In this document: positions 9,201-18,276 of the stretch, in pieces | Layout of the letters: each line of letters opens with the position of its first letter | Position numbering within the stretch: the first letter of the stretch is position 1 | DNA from: Nilaparvata lugens | Lineage: Eukaryota; Arthropoda; Insecta; Hemiptera; Delphacidae | Assembly (NCBI RefSeq): GCF_014356525.2 | Contig: NC_052517.1 | Span: forward strand, 1,603,436 to 1,667,435 | Direction: 5' to 3' | DNA length: 64,000 nt | The notes under the pieces: generated by a model | What the model was told of the DNA's origin: nothing | What the model saw: only the letters and a program-made list of their open reading frames with translations | Database searches by the model: none | Made by a program: the position numbers and the translations under genes

Positions 9201-11167
9201 TGGCTGAAACAGCTGAGACTTTCGTCGTCTGTGGATAGTAAAAAGTGAGCGAGTGATTCTGTGGAAAATCAAAATATCGCATCCCCGAAATTCATAAGAT
9301 GACGTATAGCCAGCTGTGAAATATAAACACGATCATTTTAGAGAATTGTGTTCTGTTTATCAATAAATAATAATAACGAGAGAGAAGCTCGGTGCCCCGA
9401 TATTCTGTGTAGTTCATGCAATGAATAATCCACTTGTCAGCTGATTGATTATAAACTAGTAGTTCTGTGAACAGTAGACCTCACGCAGTATTCTCATCCT
9501 CAAGTACCTGATTGAAACTATAGACCTTATGGAAATACAGCAATAGACTGGCTTCTCCACACATCTGTGTAATCACTTGTCAGCTGATGTATGATGAATA
9601 ATTCTATAGTCAGATATTCACTCTAACATTGGCGTATGAAGGAGGCTCCTTTTCCCTTTTATATTATCCTTTGAAATGCAAAATTTCCAAAAACCTTGTA
9701 GATACGTCGACGCGCAATTGAAAAAGGAACATACCTGTCAAATTTCATGAAAATCTATTACCGCGTTTTGCCGTAAATGCGCAACATATAAACATTTAAA
9801 CATTAAGAGAAATGCAAAACCGTCGACTTGAATCTTAGACCTCACTTCGCTCGGTCAATTATTCTATAGTCCGATTAATCCTATCTTCAGAGTAGAGATG
9901 ATATAGTGACATCGGAGTATGGAGGAAATTCCTTTTCCTTTCATCTATTATCCTTAAAATGCAACATCTCAAAAAACCTTGTGTATACATCAACGCGCAG
10001 TTAAAAACGGAATATTCCTGCCAAATCTCATAGAATTTTATCAACGCGTTTCGCCGTAAATGCGTTACATACAGACAGACAAAAGAAAATCAGAGTTGAA
10101 ACATAGACCTTACAACGTTCGGTCAAATAAGAAAATGAATGAAATTCAAAGAAAATTGCCCAGTTTACAACACTAGTAGTTCTGTGAACAGTAGACCTCA
10201 CGCGGTATTCTCATCCACAAGTACCTGATTGAAACTATAGACCTTATGGAAATACAGCAATAGACTGGCTTCTCCACACATCTGTGTAATCACTTGTCAG
10301 CTGATTTATGATTAATAATTCTATAGTCTGATTTTTACTCTAATATTGGCGTATAAAGGAGGCTCCTTTTTCCTTTTATATTATCCTTGAAATGCAAAAT
10401 TTCCAAAAACCTTGTATATACGTCGACGCGCAATCAAAAAAGGAACATACCTGTCAAATTTCATGCAAGTCTATTACCGCGTTAAATACTATACCGTAAA
10501 TACGCAACATATAAACATTCAAACATTTAAACATTCAAACATTCATACATTCAAACATTAGAGCTGCGTTTACACCAAAGTTAATAACAAAATGTTAATA
10601 ACATAATACTTATAGATTCTATTACATTGAACATATCTTATCATACACATGATAAACATATGTGTTTGTCAAGTTCCCTTCAATCTAATAGAATCTAAAA
10701 GGATTAAGTTATTAACATTTTGTTAATAACTTTGGTGTAAACCCAGCTTGAAACATTTAGACATTAGAGAAATGCCAAACCGTCGACTGAATCTTAGACC
10801 TCACTTCGCTCAGTCAATTATTTATGATGTTCAAGTATTATGTCTTAATAATAATATGGTGTGACCTGGCTGGCTGATGTCTGGTGTCAGAGTTTTCAGG
10901 TCGCAACTGATCAATTTCAGGGCCTCTCACATCACCTAATGACTGATTTTTCAAGCAGCCCGGTCCGACACTTCAACGTGTCCATTCGAAACACTAAAAT
11001 AGAATAAGTACAGCTTAGGACTTACCCTGTGATGCACAATAGCGTGAGTAGGATGGGTATAATAATGAAATAGCCTGGAGTTCTGCCGACTTGTAAACCC
11101 AACTTGTAAAATAATTTCGTTAAGGTGTCATCTACGAACGTTTTACACCGGCAGCCCATTGTAAAAC
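3095..11167 (-). CDS. Patched-related (PTCHD/Ptr-like) membrane protein, N-terminal part
   Basis: Four exons on the minus strand (11026-11167, 8206-8351, 6598-6819, 3095-3288) join into the N-terminal third of a protein of the Patched/Dispatched/NPC1 superfamily (RND-type transporters with a sterol-sensing domain). Seen: the start MGCRCKTFVDDT, a first membrane helix near residues 30-44, then QRIQYEMDPEYLFSP, RFNPTRITRAG, GRFGRVIVIPRDGGDN, DICAKW, ENDILNLD and LNLTFPIMFNPITWDAHTFP. This is the conserved order of patched domain-containing proteins and is close to insect Patched-related. Exon phases agree except for one extra base inside the third exon. The sterol-sensing domain and all later helices lie beyond the left edge. 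The introns are large and full of transposons. Family assignment is strong; the exact orthologue is inferred. Confidence 0.85.
3377..4024 (+). mobile_element. Non-autonomous Helitron, copy A
   Basis: Starts TCTATATATATAAAAGCG and ends with a GC-rich hairpin (GAGCGAAGCGAGC) followed by CTGACGGCTAG. The base before is A and the base after is T. These are the Helitron hallmarks: 5' TC, 3' CTRR with a short upstream hairpin, insertion between A and T, no target duplication. The interior matches 46805-47552 (opposite strand) and, shortened, 11245-11750. No Rep/helicase ORF is present. The last 200 bp are themselves a palindrome: a second, inverted 3' end begins near 3820. Confidence 0.8.
4099..4413. 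mobile_element. GAGGTCCACG-family MITE, full-length copy
   Basis: Left end 'tatagtgaggtccacgttat', right end 'gaggacctcactcta', both variants of the same terminal inverted repeat (TATAGTGAGGTCCACG plus TTATAATGGCAGTG). The interior carries the family words 'ctatccttgtctatcattc' and 'aaagcggatagcgctatc'. This is the commonest repeat of the window, with about 20 whole or partial copies. It has no coding capacity. Confidence 0.7.
4420..5800. other. Intron sequence without visible exons
   Basis: Holds a partial GTTGCACAAAAGCC-family MITE at about 4573-4700 ('agttgcacaaaagccggtta') and a segment near 5215-5680 with repeated 'tgcgcaaagt' words. The short ORF at 5421-5678 has no recognisable similarity. 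No patched-family exon was found on the minus strand. Confidence 0.4.
5806..6330 (-). pseudogene. CR1-like LINE, truncated 3' end
   Basis: On the minus strand, 6310-6130 reads SPYNLRSPSIYVVPRFNN, IYGRRSLHHVIPYLFN, RLPPNIRDY. This resembles the extreme C-terminus of CR1/Jockey-type retrotransposon ORF2 (LRS....PR......RS......LWN.LP..IR). The downstream 3' tail ('attcacaatacaacagttga') recurs at 63545-63690, and its TCAAATCAAATCAA end is typical of such elements. 5'-truncated, inside an intron of the patched-related gene. Confidence 0.55.
6598..6819 (-). CDS. Patched-related gene, third coding exon, with +1 frame break
   Basis: Acceptor 'ggttttccag', donor GATGAG|GTGAGA. The first part reads GRFGRVIVIPRDGGDN, LLSVEAWRELRDLDAI in the expected phase. 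The second part reads NASIVFGEDRISY, YDDICAKWVDHCFEND, ILNLDLIMDE in a different phase. Both halves are conserved patched-family sequence. The exon is 222 nt where 221 (or 218, 224) is needed, so there is one extra base near 6715-6725 (plus strand 'catttctcacaaatggc'). It could be an assembly error or a real lesion. Confidence 0.8.
6960..7090 (+). repeat. Retroelement 3' tail with stem-loop
   Basis: The arms 'tttgggagaggaa' and 'ttctctcccat' pair around 'aaggttaccttatttt', followed by 'tgtatcaatcaataaag'. The same hairpin with diverged loop occurs at 28590-28680 (minus strand) and 62230-62340, so this is a dispersed 3' end, probably LINE-derived. No gene is overlapped. Confidence 0.5.
7249..7393. 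mobile_element. Foldback MITE, GTTGCACAAAAGCC family
   Basis: Near-perfect palindrome of about 145 bp: 'gccggttgcacaaaagccg' at the left and its complement 'tttttgtgcaaccggcac' at the right, with 'aaattttaaccgtgattaat' just inside each end. Further members lie at 11905-12058, 14098-14256, 40925-41165 and, diverged, 62030-62440. Non-coding. Confidence 0.7.
7733..7885. repeat. Palindrome of ggggtgatttacagc repeat
   Basis: The left arm 'aacgaaaatcccaattaaat' with 'gctgtaaatcacccc' is repeated inverted on the right around 'cagaagacttctgcttcg'. The same sequence forms the outer arms of the larger palindrome at 60230-60515, where a tRNA-like promoter box sits in the centre. This points to inverted SINE copies, here with the centre deleted. 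Confidence 0.6.
8090..8140 (+). repeat. Solo fragment of the 151-bp satellite unit
   Basis: 'acactctcacactcttaaca' followed by 'acacactaataatagacagt' matches the end of the 151-bp unit found in arrays at 23.7, 27.7, 50.7 and 56.7 kb. It lies in the intron just downstream (minus strand) of the second patched-related exon and is not tandemly repeated here. Confidence 0.6.
8206..8351 (-). CDS. Patched-related gene, second coding exon
   Basis: It starts after the acceptor 'ctcttgcag' and ends at the donor GGCTG|GTATGT. In the phase left by exon 1 it reads YQRIQYEMDPEYLFSP, EEGPGKTERAIVEHYF, NYSSRFNPTRITRA. This is the first extracellular segment just after the first membrane helix in patched-domain proteins. 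The last base (g) completes a glycine with the next exon, giving TRAGRFGRV. Confidence 0.87.
8658..8922. mobile_element. CATAGAGAAAC MITE, intact copy with 7-bp target duplication
   Basis: A 265-bp element starting CATAGAGAAAC and ending GTTTCTCTATG, flanked on both sides by ATAATAT (8651-8657 and 8923-8929). Long inverted arms (to 'gttatctcaagc' / 'gcttgagataac') enclose a core with 'gctggtagtctctcatatcg'. The core is the same sequence that is tandemly amplified as the 151-bp satellite elsewhere in the window. Non-coding and mobilised in trans by an unknown transposase. Confidence 0.8.
8990..9415 (+). mobile_element. Dispersed element, AAGCGAG...GAGCGAAGCTCGGT family
   Basis: Begins 'cctattatattaagcgagtg' and ends 'gcgagagagaagctcggtgc'-like sequence, with the conserved middle 'cggatctcgaaaacggctct'. 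Matching copies lie at 17222-17642 (minus), 40607-41312 and 46405-46788. The hairpin near its end (GAGCGAAGCTC) recalls Helitrons, but a clean CTRR end was not seen, so the class is uncertain. Confidence 0.5.
9450..10830. repeat. Two tandem-like copies of the CTAGTAGTTCTGTGAACAG repeat
   Basis: Both 9450-9862 and 10170-10825 start 'actagtagttctgtgaacag', continue 'tagacctcacgcag', and end 'cttagacctcacttcgctc'. The internal words 'ggaggctcctttt' and 'taaatgcgcaacatataaac' are shared. Copies also occur at 8480-8640, 16600-16920 (minus) and 45845-46410 (minus). The second copy here is interrupted by a separate palindromic MITE at 10562-10748. No protein is encoded. Confidence 0.55.
10562..10748. 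mobile_element. Foldback MITE, GTTTACACCAAAGTTA family
   Basis: Left arm 'gtttacaccaaagttaataa' with 'caaaatgttaataac', right arm the complement ending 'actttggtgtaaacccagct'. About 187 bp with 45-bp arms, inserted in the second copy of the CTAGTAG repeat. It is the only copy in the window. Confidence 0.65.
11026..11167 (-). CDS. Patched-related gene, first coding exon
   Basis: The acceptor 'tttcatttgcag' ends at 11168, eight untranslated bases follow, and the ATG is at 11159-11157. The exon encodes MGCRCKTFVDDTLTKLFYK then GLQVGRTPG and a hydrophobic helix (FIIIPILLTLLCIT), which fits the first transmembrane segment. The donor is GG|GTAAGT at 11025-11024, leaving two bases of a glycine codon that the next exon completes. 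An acceptor before the ATG implies at least one further 5' untranslated exon upstream, not identified. Confidence 0.85.
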
Positions 11168-11206
11168 CTGCAAATGAAAGTACAATATTAGAATCAAAAC
11201 TTTTAA

Positions 11207-11244
<38 letters not shown>

Positions 11245-11263
<19 letters not shown>

Positions 11264-11750
11264 AAAGCGAAATGACACTCACTCACTGACTGACTGACTC
11301 ACTCACTCGCAGAACTAAAAATCTACCGGACCAAAAACGTTCAAATTTGGTAGGTATAATCAGTTGGCCCTTTAGAGGCGCACTAAGAAATCTTTTAGCA
11401 ATATTTTAACTCTAAGGGTGGTTTTTAAGGGTTTTAAGTTCGTCTTTTAGCATGTATATTCTTCTTATTCCATTCTCTTAATTATAATTGAAAAATGTCC
11501 ATACCATATGTTAATATAGAACTATGATCTAGAGAGAGTATCTCTTCGAAACAGTTGTTAATTGGTAACTAAATTAATAATTTTGTCAGGTTGGCATTAA
11601 GTTGAGTTGACTTTGTTAGGTTGGCACCAAGTTGAAGATTGAGATGCATTTATCGCGGAAAAAATGATTGGGCACTGCTAATTCAATCAGAGCTATTCCT
11701 GGGAGTATTATATCGCCTGATATGGCGAGCGAAGCGAGCCTGACAGCTAG
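11245..11750 (+). mobile_element. Non-autonomous Helitron, copy B
   Basis: Same family as copy A: 'ataaaagcgaaatgacactc' at the left end within a TA microsatellite (11207-11262), hairpin GCGAGCGAAGCGAGC and CTGACAGCTAG|T at the right. The internal inverted 3' end of copies A and C is missing, so this is the simpler form. It lies upstream of the first patched-related coding exon, possibly in its 5' intron. Confidence 0.7.
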
Positions 11751-11904
11751 TAGAATAATATAGGCTGCTGAAGCTCCTCCTCTTCAGGAGTGAAATGCAT
11801 TCCTCAATACTCCAACAAAAGTAAGTGTTTTTTTCAAATATTTACTAGTAACACAGCGTCAGAACTACAACAAAGTTATAGAATAATGATAATTATAAAC
11901 TCTA

Positions 11905-12058
11905 AGTGCTGGTTGCACAAAAGCCGGTTAAACTTTAACCGTGATTTTAAAACGAGAACCAATCAGAGTAGCCGTCTTTTTCAAATAGCCTCCTAGATTG
12001 GTTCTCGTAAAGTTGATCACGGTTAAAATTTGATCGGCTTTTGTGAAACTGGGCCTAA
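11905..12058. mobile_element. Foldback MITE, GTTGCACAAAAGCC family
   Basis: 'ggttgcacaaaagccggtta' on the left, complement 'atcggcttttgtgaaactgg' on the right, about 154 bp, same structure as 7249-7393. Non-coding. Confidence 0.65.
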
Positions 12059-12404
12059 GACTAGATTAAACTAGATTAAATCATAGAGAAATGATCGCAA
12101 AAGAAGAAGATATAGAGGATTCATATTGCAATTTGAATTGGGTTATTATATTCTTAGAATGTATGAATTCAGAGCTACTCAATTTTATTCATAAAATAGA
12201 ATTGTGGTACCCTTTTTTGAAATTGACAGAAGAATAGATTAAAAATACAATAATATAAAGTATGGGATAACATAGTATTGTAATGTAGCCTCATAAATCG
12301 GCGGTGTTTCAACAAATAATTCTCTGAAAATGATATAAAATAATATCCTTCCCGTCAACACACGTCCGAGAGAGATAAAGAGACTGATCAACACACGAGA
12401 GAGA

Positions 12405-12419
12405 ATGAGAGAGAGATTA

Positions 12420-12452
<33 letters not shown>

Positions 12453-12899
12453 CTTTATTTATGTAGATTACAATATATACTGGCTTATACACTTATATAC
12501 AATAGCTTACAATACAGCAAAATTATAGATGAATTTACATAATATAGACTAAGAAAATAATTATTGAACTGTATATGATATGAAAAAGCCAATTGTAATA
12601 TAATAACTATAGATAATAATTATATTGTTATGCATCTACATAAGTTGGCGGAGCTTTGGACAGAGCTTTGGTGGAGCTTTGAATGAGAGAGAGATAGAGA
12701 GAGAGATCAAAGAGATAGAGAGACAGAAAGGATGAAAGAGAGAGAGTGAAAGAGAGAGAGAAAGGATGATTGATTCAGTACTTTATTTATGTAGATTACA
12801 ATATATACTGGCTTATACACTTATATACAATAGCTTACAATGCAGCAAAATCATAGATGAATTTACAAAATATAAATCATGAAAATAATTATTGAGCTG
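12405..12899 (-). mobile_element. Two SINE-like copies split by GA repeats, second cut by the gap
   Basis: 12418-12668 is a copy of the (TCAA)n-tailed SINE (minus strand), preceded and followed by GA-rich simple repeat (12380-12420, 12685-12765). A second copy starts at 12766 and runs into the N gap at 12900. Two identical-orientation copies of a common repeat beside the gap probably caused the assembly break. Confidence 0.6.
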
Positions 12900-12999
12900 N
12901 NNNNNNNNNNNNNNNNNNNNNNNNNNNNNNNNNNNNNNNNNNNNNNNNNNNNNNNNNNNNNNNNNNNNNNNNNNNNNNNNNNNNNNNNNNNNNNNNNNN
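12900..12999. other. Assembly gap, 100 N
   Basis: Exactly 100 ambiguous bases, the conventional length for a gap of unknown size. The sequence to the left is a repeat copy; the sequence to the right does not continue it. Confidence 0.99.
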
Positions 13000-13180
13000 G
13001 AACAGAATGGGAGAATAGAATATTATGTATGATTATTTAAAAACAAGAATGAAGAGTTAATACTACATCAGATATACCGGTTTCAGCCACTCTCTATAGA
13101 AGGCAGTTGCAAGGCAGGGAATCGGCACGCTGTTCTCCTATCTTTCTCCACTGCCATCACCACGTGGTTCCCACTATATA

Positions 13181-14044
13181 CAGAGTGTTTCAGAAGTAGT
13201 ATCGAGCATTCTAGGGTATTGTTCCTGTATGATAGGTGACTACAAATAAATGTCATATTCAAAGTGTCCAAAACTCAGCGGTTATCCTTATAGTTGCCAT
13301 TTTGTTTTTTTTCACTTAGGTATTTTTATCTCAAGAACGAAATGTTGTATTGATCTGAAATTGGGCATGAATATTTATGCTATAAAATGTGTTTGGAGTT
13401 GATTGATGAAAGCAATCGAGAGTGATCGTCAAACAAACAAATGGACAACAACTCAATGCTCTAATAATCAGTAGGAGCTCGCTACGCTCGTTCAAGAAGG
13501 ATCGGTATAACGGTTTGAAAATAGCTATTTATGTATTAAGAGCATAATGCGTGACTTTATTGCTCACGCAAAACAGTTATCACGCGATGCGAAGCGGAGC
13601 GTGTTAATTTTGCAAGAGCGATAAAGAAGCATTACACGCGAATTACATACAAAATTTTTTCTACAACTGCCCAAACCTGTTAAATTACTTATATCGGCAG
13701 AGTTACAATTACCGACTTTTTAGATTAAGATCTGACTTTTTGGCGAGCTGCTTACAATCAGCTGATTAGGGAGCGTAAAGAAACTCTTCTGCGCATGCGC
13801 GAATGATTTGGGAGTGTAAAGTAAATCTACTGCGCATGCGCGGATGGTTAGCGAGCGAAAAAGTAGATTCTCCTCAGAAATAAGCTGTTTTATGAGGAGA
13901 ATTGAATGTTTAAATTCTTTCTTTATGCGCAGTTGTAGAAAAATATGTTTTTTTTCAATGGACACTTCAAAAATGACATTTGTAGACTCCTATCATCCAG
14001 GAACAATACCATGAAATGTTCGACACTACATCTGAAACACCCTT
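13181..14044. mobile_element. Tc1/mariner-type MITE with about 90-bp terminal inverted repeats
   Basis: Left end 'cagagtgtttcagaagtagt', right end complement of 'aaagggtgtttcagatgtag'. The arms stay alignable for about 90 bp ('gtattgttcctg', 'gatagg', 'aagtgtcc'). Both ends abut TA (13179-13180, 14045-14046), the target duplication of Tc1/mariner elements. The about 860-bp interior has no transposase. It lies next to the right end of a GAGGTCCACG MITE (ending near 13178). Confidence 0.7.
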
Positions 14045-14097
14045 TATATCGATAGAAGATAGATATGGAAAATCAAGTTGAAACTGCCTATATCACC

Positions 14098-14256
14098 TAG
14101 TGCCAGTTGCACAAAAATCGATCAAATTTTAACCGTGATTAATTCCACAAGAACAGTCAGAAAAGCCTTTTTGAGAAAGATGTCTTCTCTAAAATTGGTC
14201 CTTTGAAAATTAGTCACGATTAAAATTTAACCGGCTTTTGTGCAACTGGCACTTGA
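14098..14256. mobile_element. Foldback MITE, GTTGCACAAAAGCC family
   Basis: Palindrome of about 159 bp: 'ccagttgcacaaaaatcgat' and the complement 'cggcttttgtgcaactggca'. It ends about 35 bp before the open frame at 14290, so it could lie at the start of that frame's upstream intron or promoter. Confidence 0.65.
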
Positions 14257-14289
14257 TCATTTCCAATTCTACTTTTCCTAACCAAGTTT

Positions 14290-14964
14290 TTGTTCAATTT
14301 CCAGCTGCCACACAAACAGCTGATCAGCAGGAGGTCGCCAGCTGATAATGAACAGCTGATCGAGAAGGAACCAATGGAAGGAGGAGGAGAAGGAGGAGCA
14401 ATGAGAGGAGAAGAAGAAACAGAAGGAGAAACCAAAAGTAGAAAGAGAAGATCACCAGAAAACAGAAATCTCAAAAATCCATCACATTTTCTCGGACTGG
14501 CAGGGAGTGATGACATAGAATGGAAGAGAGAACAAGAGGAGAAGGAAAAATGGAAGAGAAGACAGGAGGAAAAGGAAAGAAGAACGGAACAAGAGGAGAA
14601 AGAGAATAGTAGAAAGAGAAGATCACCAGAAAACAGAAATTTCAAAAATCCATCACATTTTCTCGGACTGGCAGGGAGTGATGACATAGAATGGAAGAGA
14701 AGACAGGAGGAAAAGGAAAGAAGAACGGAAGAACAGGAGAATGAGAGAGAGATGGAGAAAGATGACAAATACAGGGACAAAAAGGAAGGTGAAGAGGAAG
14801 AGTTCCAGAGAAAATTGGAGGAAGAGGAACGTAAAAGTAGAACGAAACAAGATGCATGGGAGAAAAAGAATGAAGAAGCAGAGAAAACATGGAAAGAAGT
14901 AGTAAAGAATTGGGGGAAAGAGGGAAGACGTGATGATAATTATACAGGTGGAAGAAAAAAATAG
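14290..14964 (+). CDS. Lys/Glu-rich repetitive ORF, possible exon
   Basis: I do not recognise this protein. The 224-residue frame is dominated by E, K and R (EEKEKWKRRQEEKERRTEQ), predicts a long charged helix or coiled coil, and ends at a TAG at 14962-14964. A block containing RKRRSPENRN and FLGLAGSDDIEWKR occurs twice, 57 codons (171 bp) apart, almost identical in DNA and exactly in frame. A plausible acceptor ('ttgttcaatttccag') ends at 14304, so the true start may be an upstream exon rather than the ATG at 14290. An expressed gene is possible. A purine-rich tract kept open by composition is the alternative; the in-frame duplication and the non-repetitive FLGLAGSDDIEW argue mildly for coding. 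Confidence 0.4.
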   Translation: MFNFQLPHKQLISRRSPADNEQLIEKEPMEGGGEGGAMRGEEETEGETKSRKRRSPENRNLKNPSHFLGLAGSDDIEWKREQEEKEKWKRRQEEKERRTEQEEKENSRKRRSPENRNFKNPSHFLGLAGSDDIEWKRRQEEKERRTEEQENEREMEKDDKYRDKKEGEEEEFQRKLEEEERKSRTKQDAWEKKNEEAEKTWKEVVKNWGKEGRRDDNYTGGRKK

Positions 14965-15089
14965 ATTATAGTTAAGTCTCCATTTAAAGTTACTTAACTT
15001 AAAGTTATGTTACCTTATAAATGGATATGGTTGTCAGTAAACATTTTTTATTTTCCTTGCCCTATTACCATAGGTAAGGGAAGTATTGC

Positions 15090-15750
15090 CATAGAGTGAC
15101 AATATTATAGTGTAAGTAGATATGCCATGGTATATGGCGTTTATGTCGCAACTTTTACTGTTATCTCAAGCTGATAGTCCACGTAGTTCTTTCCCGTGAA
15201 GCTTTATGACACTGGTAGTCTCTCATATTGTGCCGTTCACACACCCTTTCCTGGTCAAAACAGTAAAAATCGACAGTAATCGGCTTGAGATAACAGTAAA
15301 AGTTGCGACATAAACGCCATATACCATGGCATATCTACTTACACTATAATATTGTCACTCTATGGCAATATAATATTGTCACTCTATAGAGAAACAATAG
15401 CGTAAGTAGATATGCCATTGTATAGGGCGTTTATGTTGCAACTTTTACTGTTAACTCAAGCTGATAGTCCACGTAGTTCTTTCCCGTGAAGCTTTATGCC
15501 GCTGGTAGTCTCTCATATTGTGCCGTTCACACACTCTTTCCCGGTCAAAACAGTAAAAATCGACAGTAATCGGCTTGAGATAACAGTAAAAGTTGCGACA
15601 TAAACGCCCTATACCATGGCATATCTACTTACGCTATTGTTTCTCTATAGAGTGACAATATTATATTGCCATAGAGTGACAATATTATAGTGTAAGTAGA
15701 TATGCCATGGTATATGGCGTTTATGTCGCAACTTTTACTGTTATCTGGTA
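15090..15750. mobile_element. Nest of three CATAGAGAAAC-family MITEs
   Basis: 15090-15364 is one palindromic copy with ends CATAGAGTGAC / GTCACTCTATG. 15386-15650 is a second copy with ends TAGAGAAAC / GTTTCTCTA. A third starts at about 15688 and breaks off near 15748. The spacers between them ('ggcaatataatattgtcact' and its complement) are themselves inverted, so the middle copy seems to have inserted into a terminal repeat of another. All three cores match the 151-bp satellite unit. Confidence 0.65.
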
Positions 15751-16426
15751 TAGGAAAATATCTGGTATGGCACACTCACACAAGTTCCTTGCCATTATTA
15801 AAATTGATCACCTGACGCTGGTGTTCAAGCGCATCTCAAGTCTACTATTCAAGGATTTGAGCCAGCTGGTGATAGGACAATAACGCTGGAGACACAGGAG
15901 GTCTGCTATCTCTTCATAGTGAATGATTCAATAGAATCAACAGTTGCCAACCGTTTGGAATTGGATAATAACATTTTCTCGAATTCCGAGCTTACTTTCA
16001 ATTTCTGGTGCAAATGTTACTGAACATCAATTGTAGAGATTTTCATGCTCAATGTTTTCCACTTGGAATTCTTTGTTTAAATTTTATCTGGAGCCTGATA
16101 ATTGTGAATCCAAAACCTAACTTTGCATAGATAGTGCAGTGCTCCTGAAATTTTTACAGATATGAGACTTGTGGCAGTTGATAGAGCTTATCAATGACTA
16201 TTCTAGGTATATATTTGATCAAAATCGCTGGAGCCGTTTTTGAGAAAATCGCGAAAAACCCTCTTTTTGACAACATATTCGCCATTTTAGCCGCCATCTT
16301 GAATTGCTTTTGATCGATAATGTTCGTGTCGGATCCTTATAGTGTAAGGACCTTAAGTTCCAAATTTCAAGTCATTCCGTTAATTGGGAGATGAGATATC
16401 GTGTACACAGACACACACACACACAC

Positions 16427-16463
<37 letters not shown>

Positions 16464-16990
16464 CAATACCCAAAAACCACTTTTCTGGACTCAGGGGACC
16501 TTGAAACGTATAGAAAATTAGAATTTGGGGTACCTTAATTTTTTTCGGAAAGCAATACTTCCCTTACCTATGGTAATAGGGCAAGGAAAGTAAAAATCAG
16601 ACTATAGAATATTATTCATCATAAATCAGCTGTCTAGTAGACTATAATACTACCCGTTCAAAAACATTGAACATCTTGAAAATGTATCTTTCCATCAACG
16701 TTGTAGACAGTTGCTGCCAGACCTGATAACAGCGCTCACACTCACATTCCAGGACGACACGTCACGGTACGATAGGACAGAAAGCTCTATGTTCAATTAG
16801 GATTTTTTCTAGACATTTTAAATTGATAAATTCTTCATTAATTTTTGAGAAAACATAACAACAGGTAACAATGTAACTTACTCAGCGCGAGGTCTACTGT
16901 TCACAGAACTACTGGTAAATTATAATGGGAATTTTAATAACGGCAAGGAAAGTTGTGTGAGTGCACCACAGAAGATTTTCTAAAAAGAAG
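15750..16990 (-). mobile_element. Dispersed element, CTTTCCTTGCC family
   Basis: Carries 'acacaagttccttgcc' at one end and 'cttacctatggtaatagggc', 'aaggaaagt' at the other (near 16590). The interior ('gataagctctatcaactgcc'-type words, 'aaaatcgctggagccgtttt') is shared with 48095-48970 on the opposite strand. A CA microsatellite sits at 16408-16460. It is followed by a CTAGTAG-family piece (16600-16915). Non-coding; class unknown. Confidence 0.5.
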
Positions 16991-17221
16991 GTTACTTAAA
17001 TTTTTTTTCTATGAATATTGTTGCCCATTAAACTGAATGGTCATTCACATCTCATACACTGAACATTGGCCTATAGTAAGGTCCACGTCATAATGGCAGT
17101 GGAGAGAAATAGAAGAACAGCGTTGCCGAATCTCTGCCTTGCCACTGCCTTCTGCAGAGGGTAGCTGATACCAGTATATCTCATGTAATATCAACTGTTT
17201 ACTCTTGTTGAACATAACCAA

Positions 17222-17642
17222 ATATCGGGGCACCGAGCTTCGCTCGTTAATTTCATTTATTGATAAACAGAACACAATTCAGAGCATATTAAGAGAAATG
17301 CCAAACCGTCGACTTGAATCTTAGACCTCACTTAGCTCGGTCAAAAAGCTTATGAATTTCGGGGATGCGATATTTTGATTTTCCACAGAATCACTCGCTC
17401 ACTTTTACTATCCACCGTTGACAAAAGTCTAAGCTGTTTCAGCCAAGGATGAATTATACTTTTAATGTCGTTCAGCGAGTTTTCCCAAGGATAAGACCTA
17501 GTGCAATCGAATTTTTATATCATAAACCTACTATGTTCCAAATTTCGTGGAAATCGTTAGAGCCGTTTTGAAGATCCGTTGAACATGAGTAACCAGATAT
17601 AAAAACAACCAGATACGTGATTGCTCGCTTAATATAATAGGA
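17222..17642 (-). mobile_element. Dispersed element, GAGCGAAGCTCGGT family
   Basis: Minus-strand copy of the family seen at 8990-9415: 'cggggcaccgagcttcgctc' at its right-to-left end and 'ttgctcgcttaatataatag' at the other. It is interrupted at 17285-17345 by the 'gagaaatgccaaaccgtcga' motif of the CTAGTAG family. Confidence 0.5.
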
Positions 17643-18276
17643 TTAAGTAGATTTTATTCTTCAAGTTATCTCATAGTATGAGAGTGGCTCATGCAGTATC
17701 ATTGTCACTTACCTCAAAGTTCGACCGGAATCTATAATATGAGTTATCTTGGCTAAAACACCCAATTATGGGCCTGGTTCCGAGCTCGGGATTTAGCCAA
17801 GTCCTAGACTTTAAACAGCTGGATCAGAAAATTGGTTTTCCAAAACGGGGCGTGGTCGCGTCATTGTCATAGTCAAGTTTTGAATAAATTTCGAAAAACT
17901 AGAAATGATCACAAAAATAGAATATAGAGACAAAATGTAAAAGTTTCAGCTATTTTGAATCAATCAAAATCAATAACTTTTTATTCACCAAACATAATAC
18001 AAATTCATGAAATTCATTAACACATTTAACAGTGAATACTCTCCACAAAGACTTGAGTCTGTGAGTGGAGAGTGAGTTCTTTCAAGTTGATTGACATTAT
18101 GTTCTCATGTTGTACATATAATTAAAACTATTTCAATTGAATCAACTAACATTCATCAGCAAATCGAGAATATGAATTGCACACAATGAAATTCCATACT
18201 GGTAATAAGTATATATAGACAAATATATAAATAGTAGCTTAAAGGCTATACTTAATCATTATAAATGGCAAATTCA

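Noticed and set aside
14220..14890. Antisense Ser/Leu/Phe-rich ORFs opposite 14290-14964
   Set aside because: They are the complement of the K/E-rich frame and carry no features of their own.
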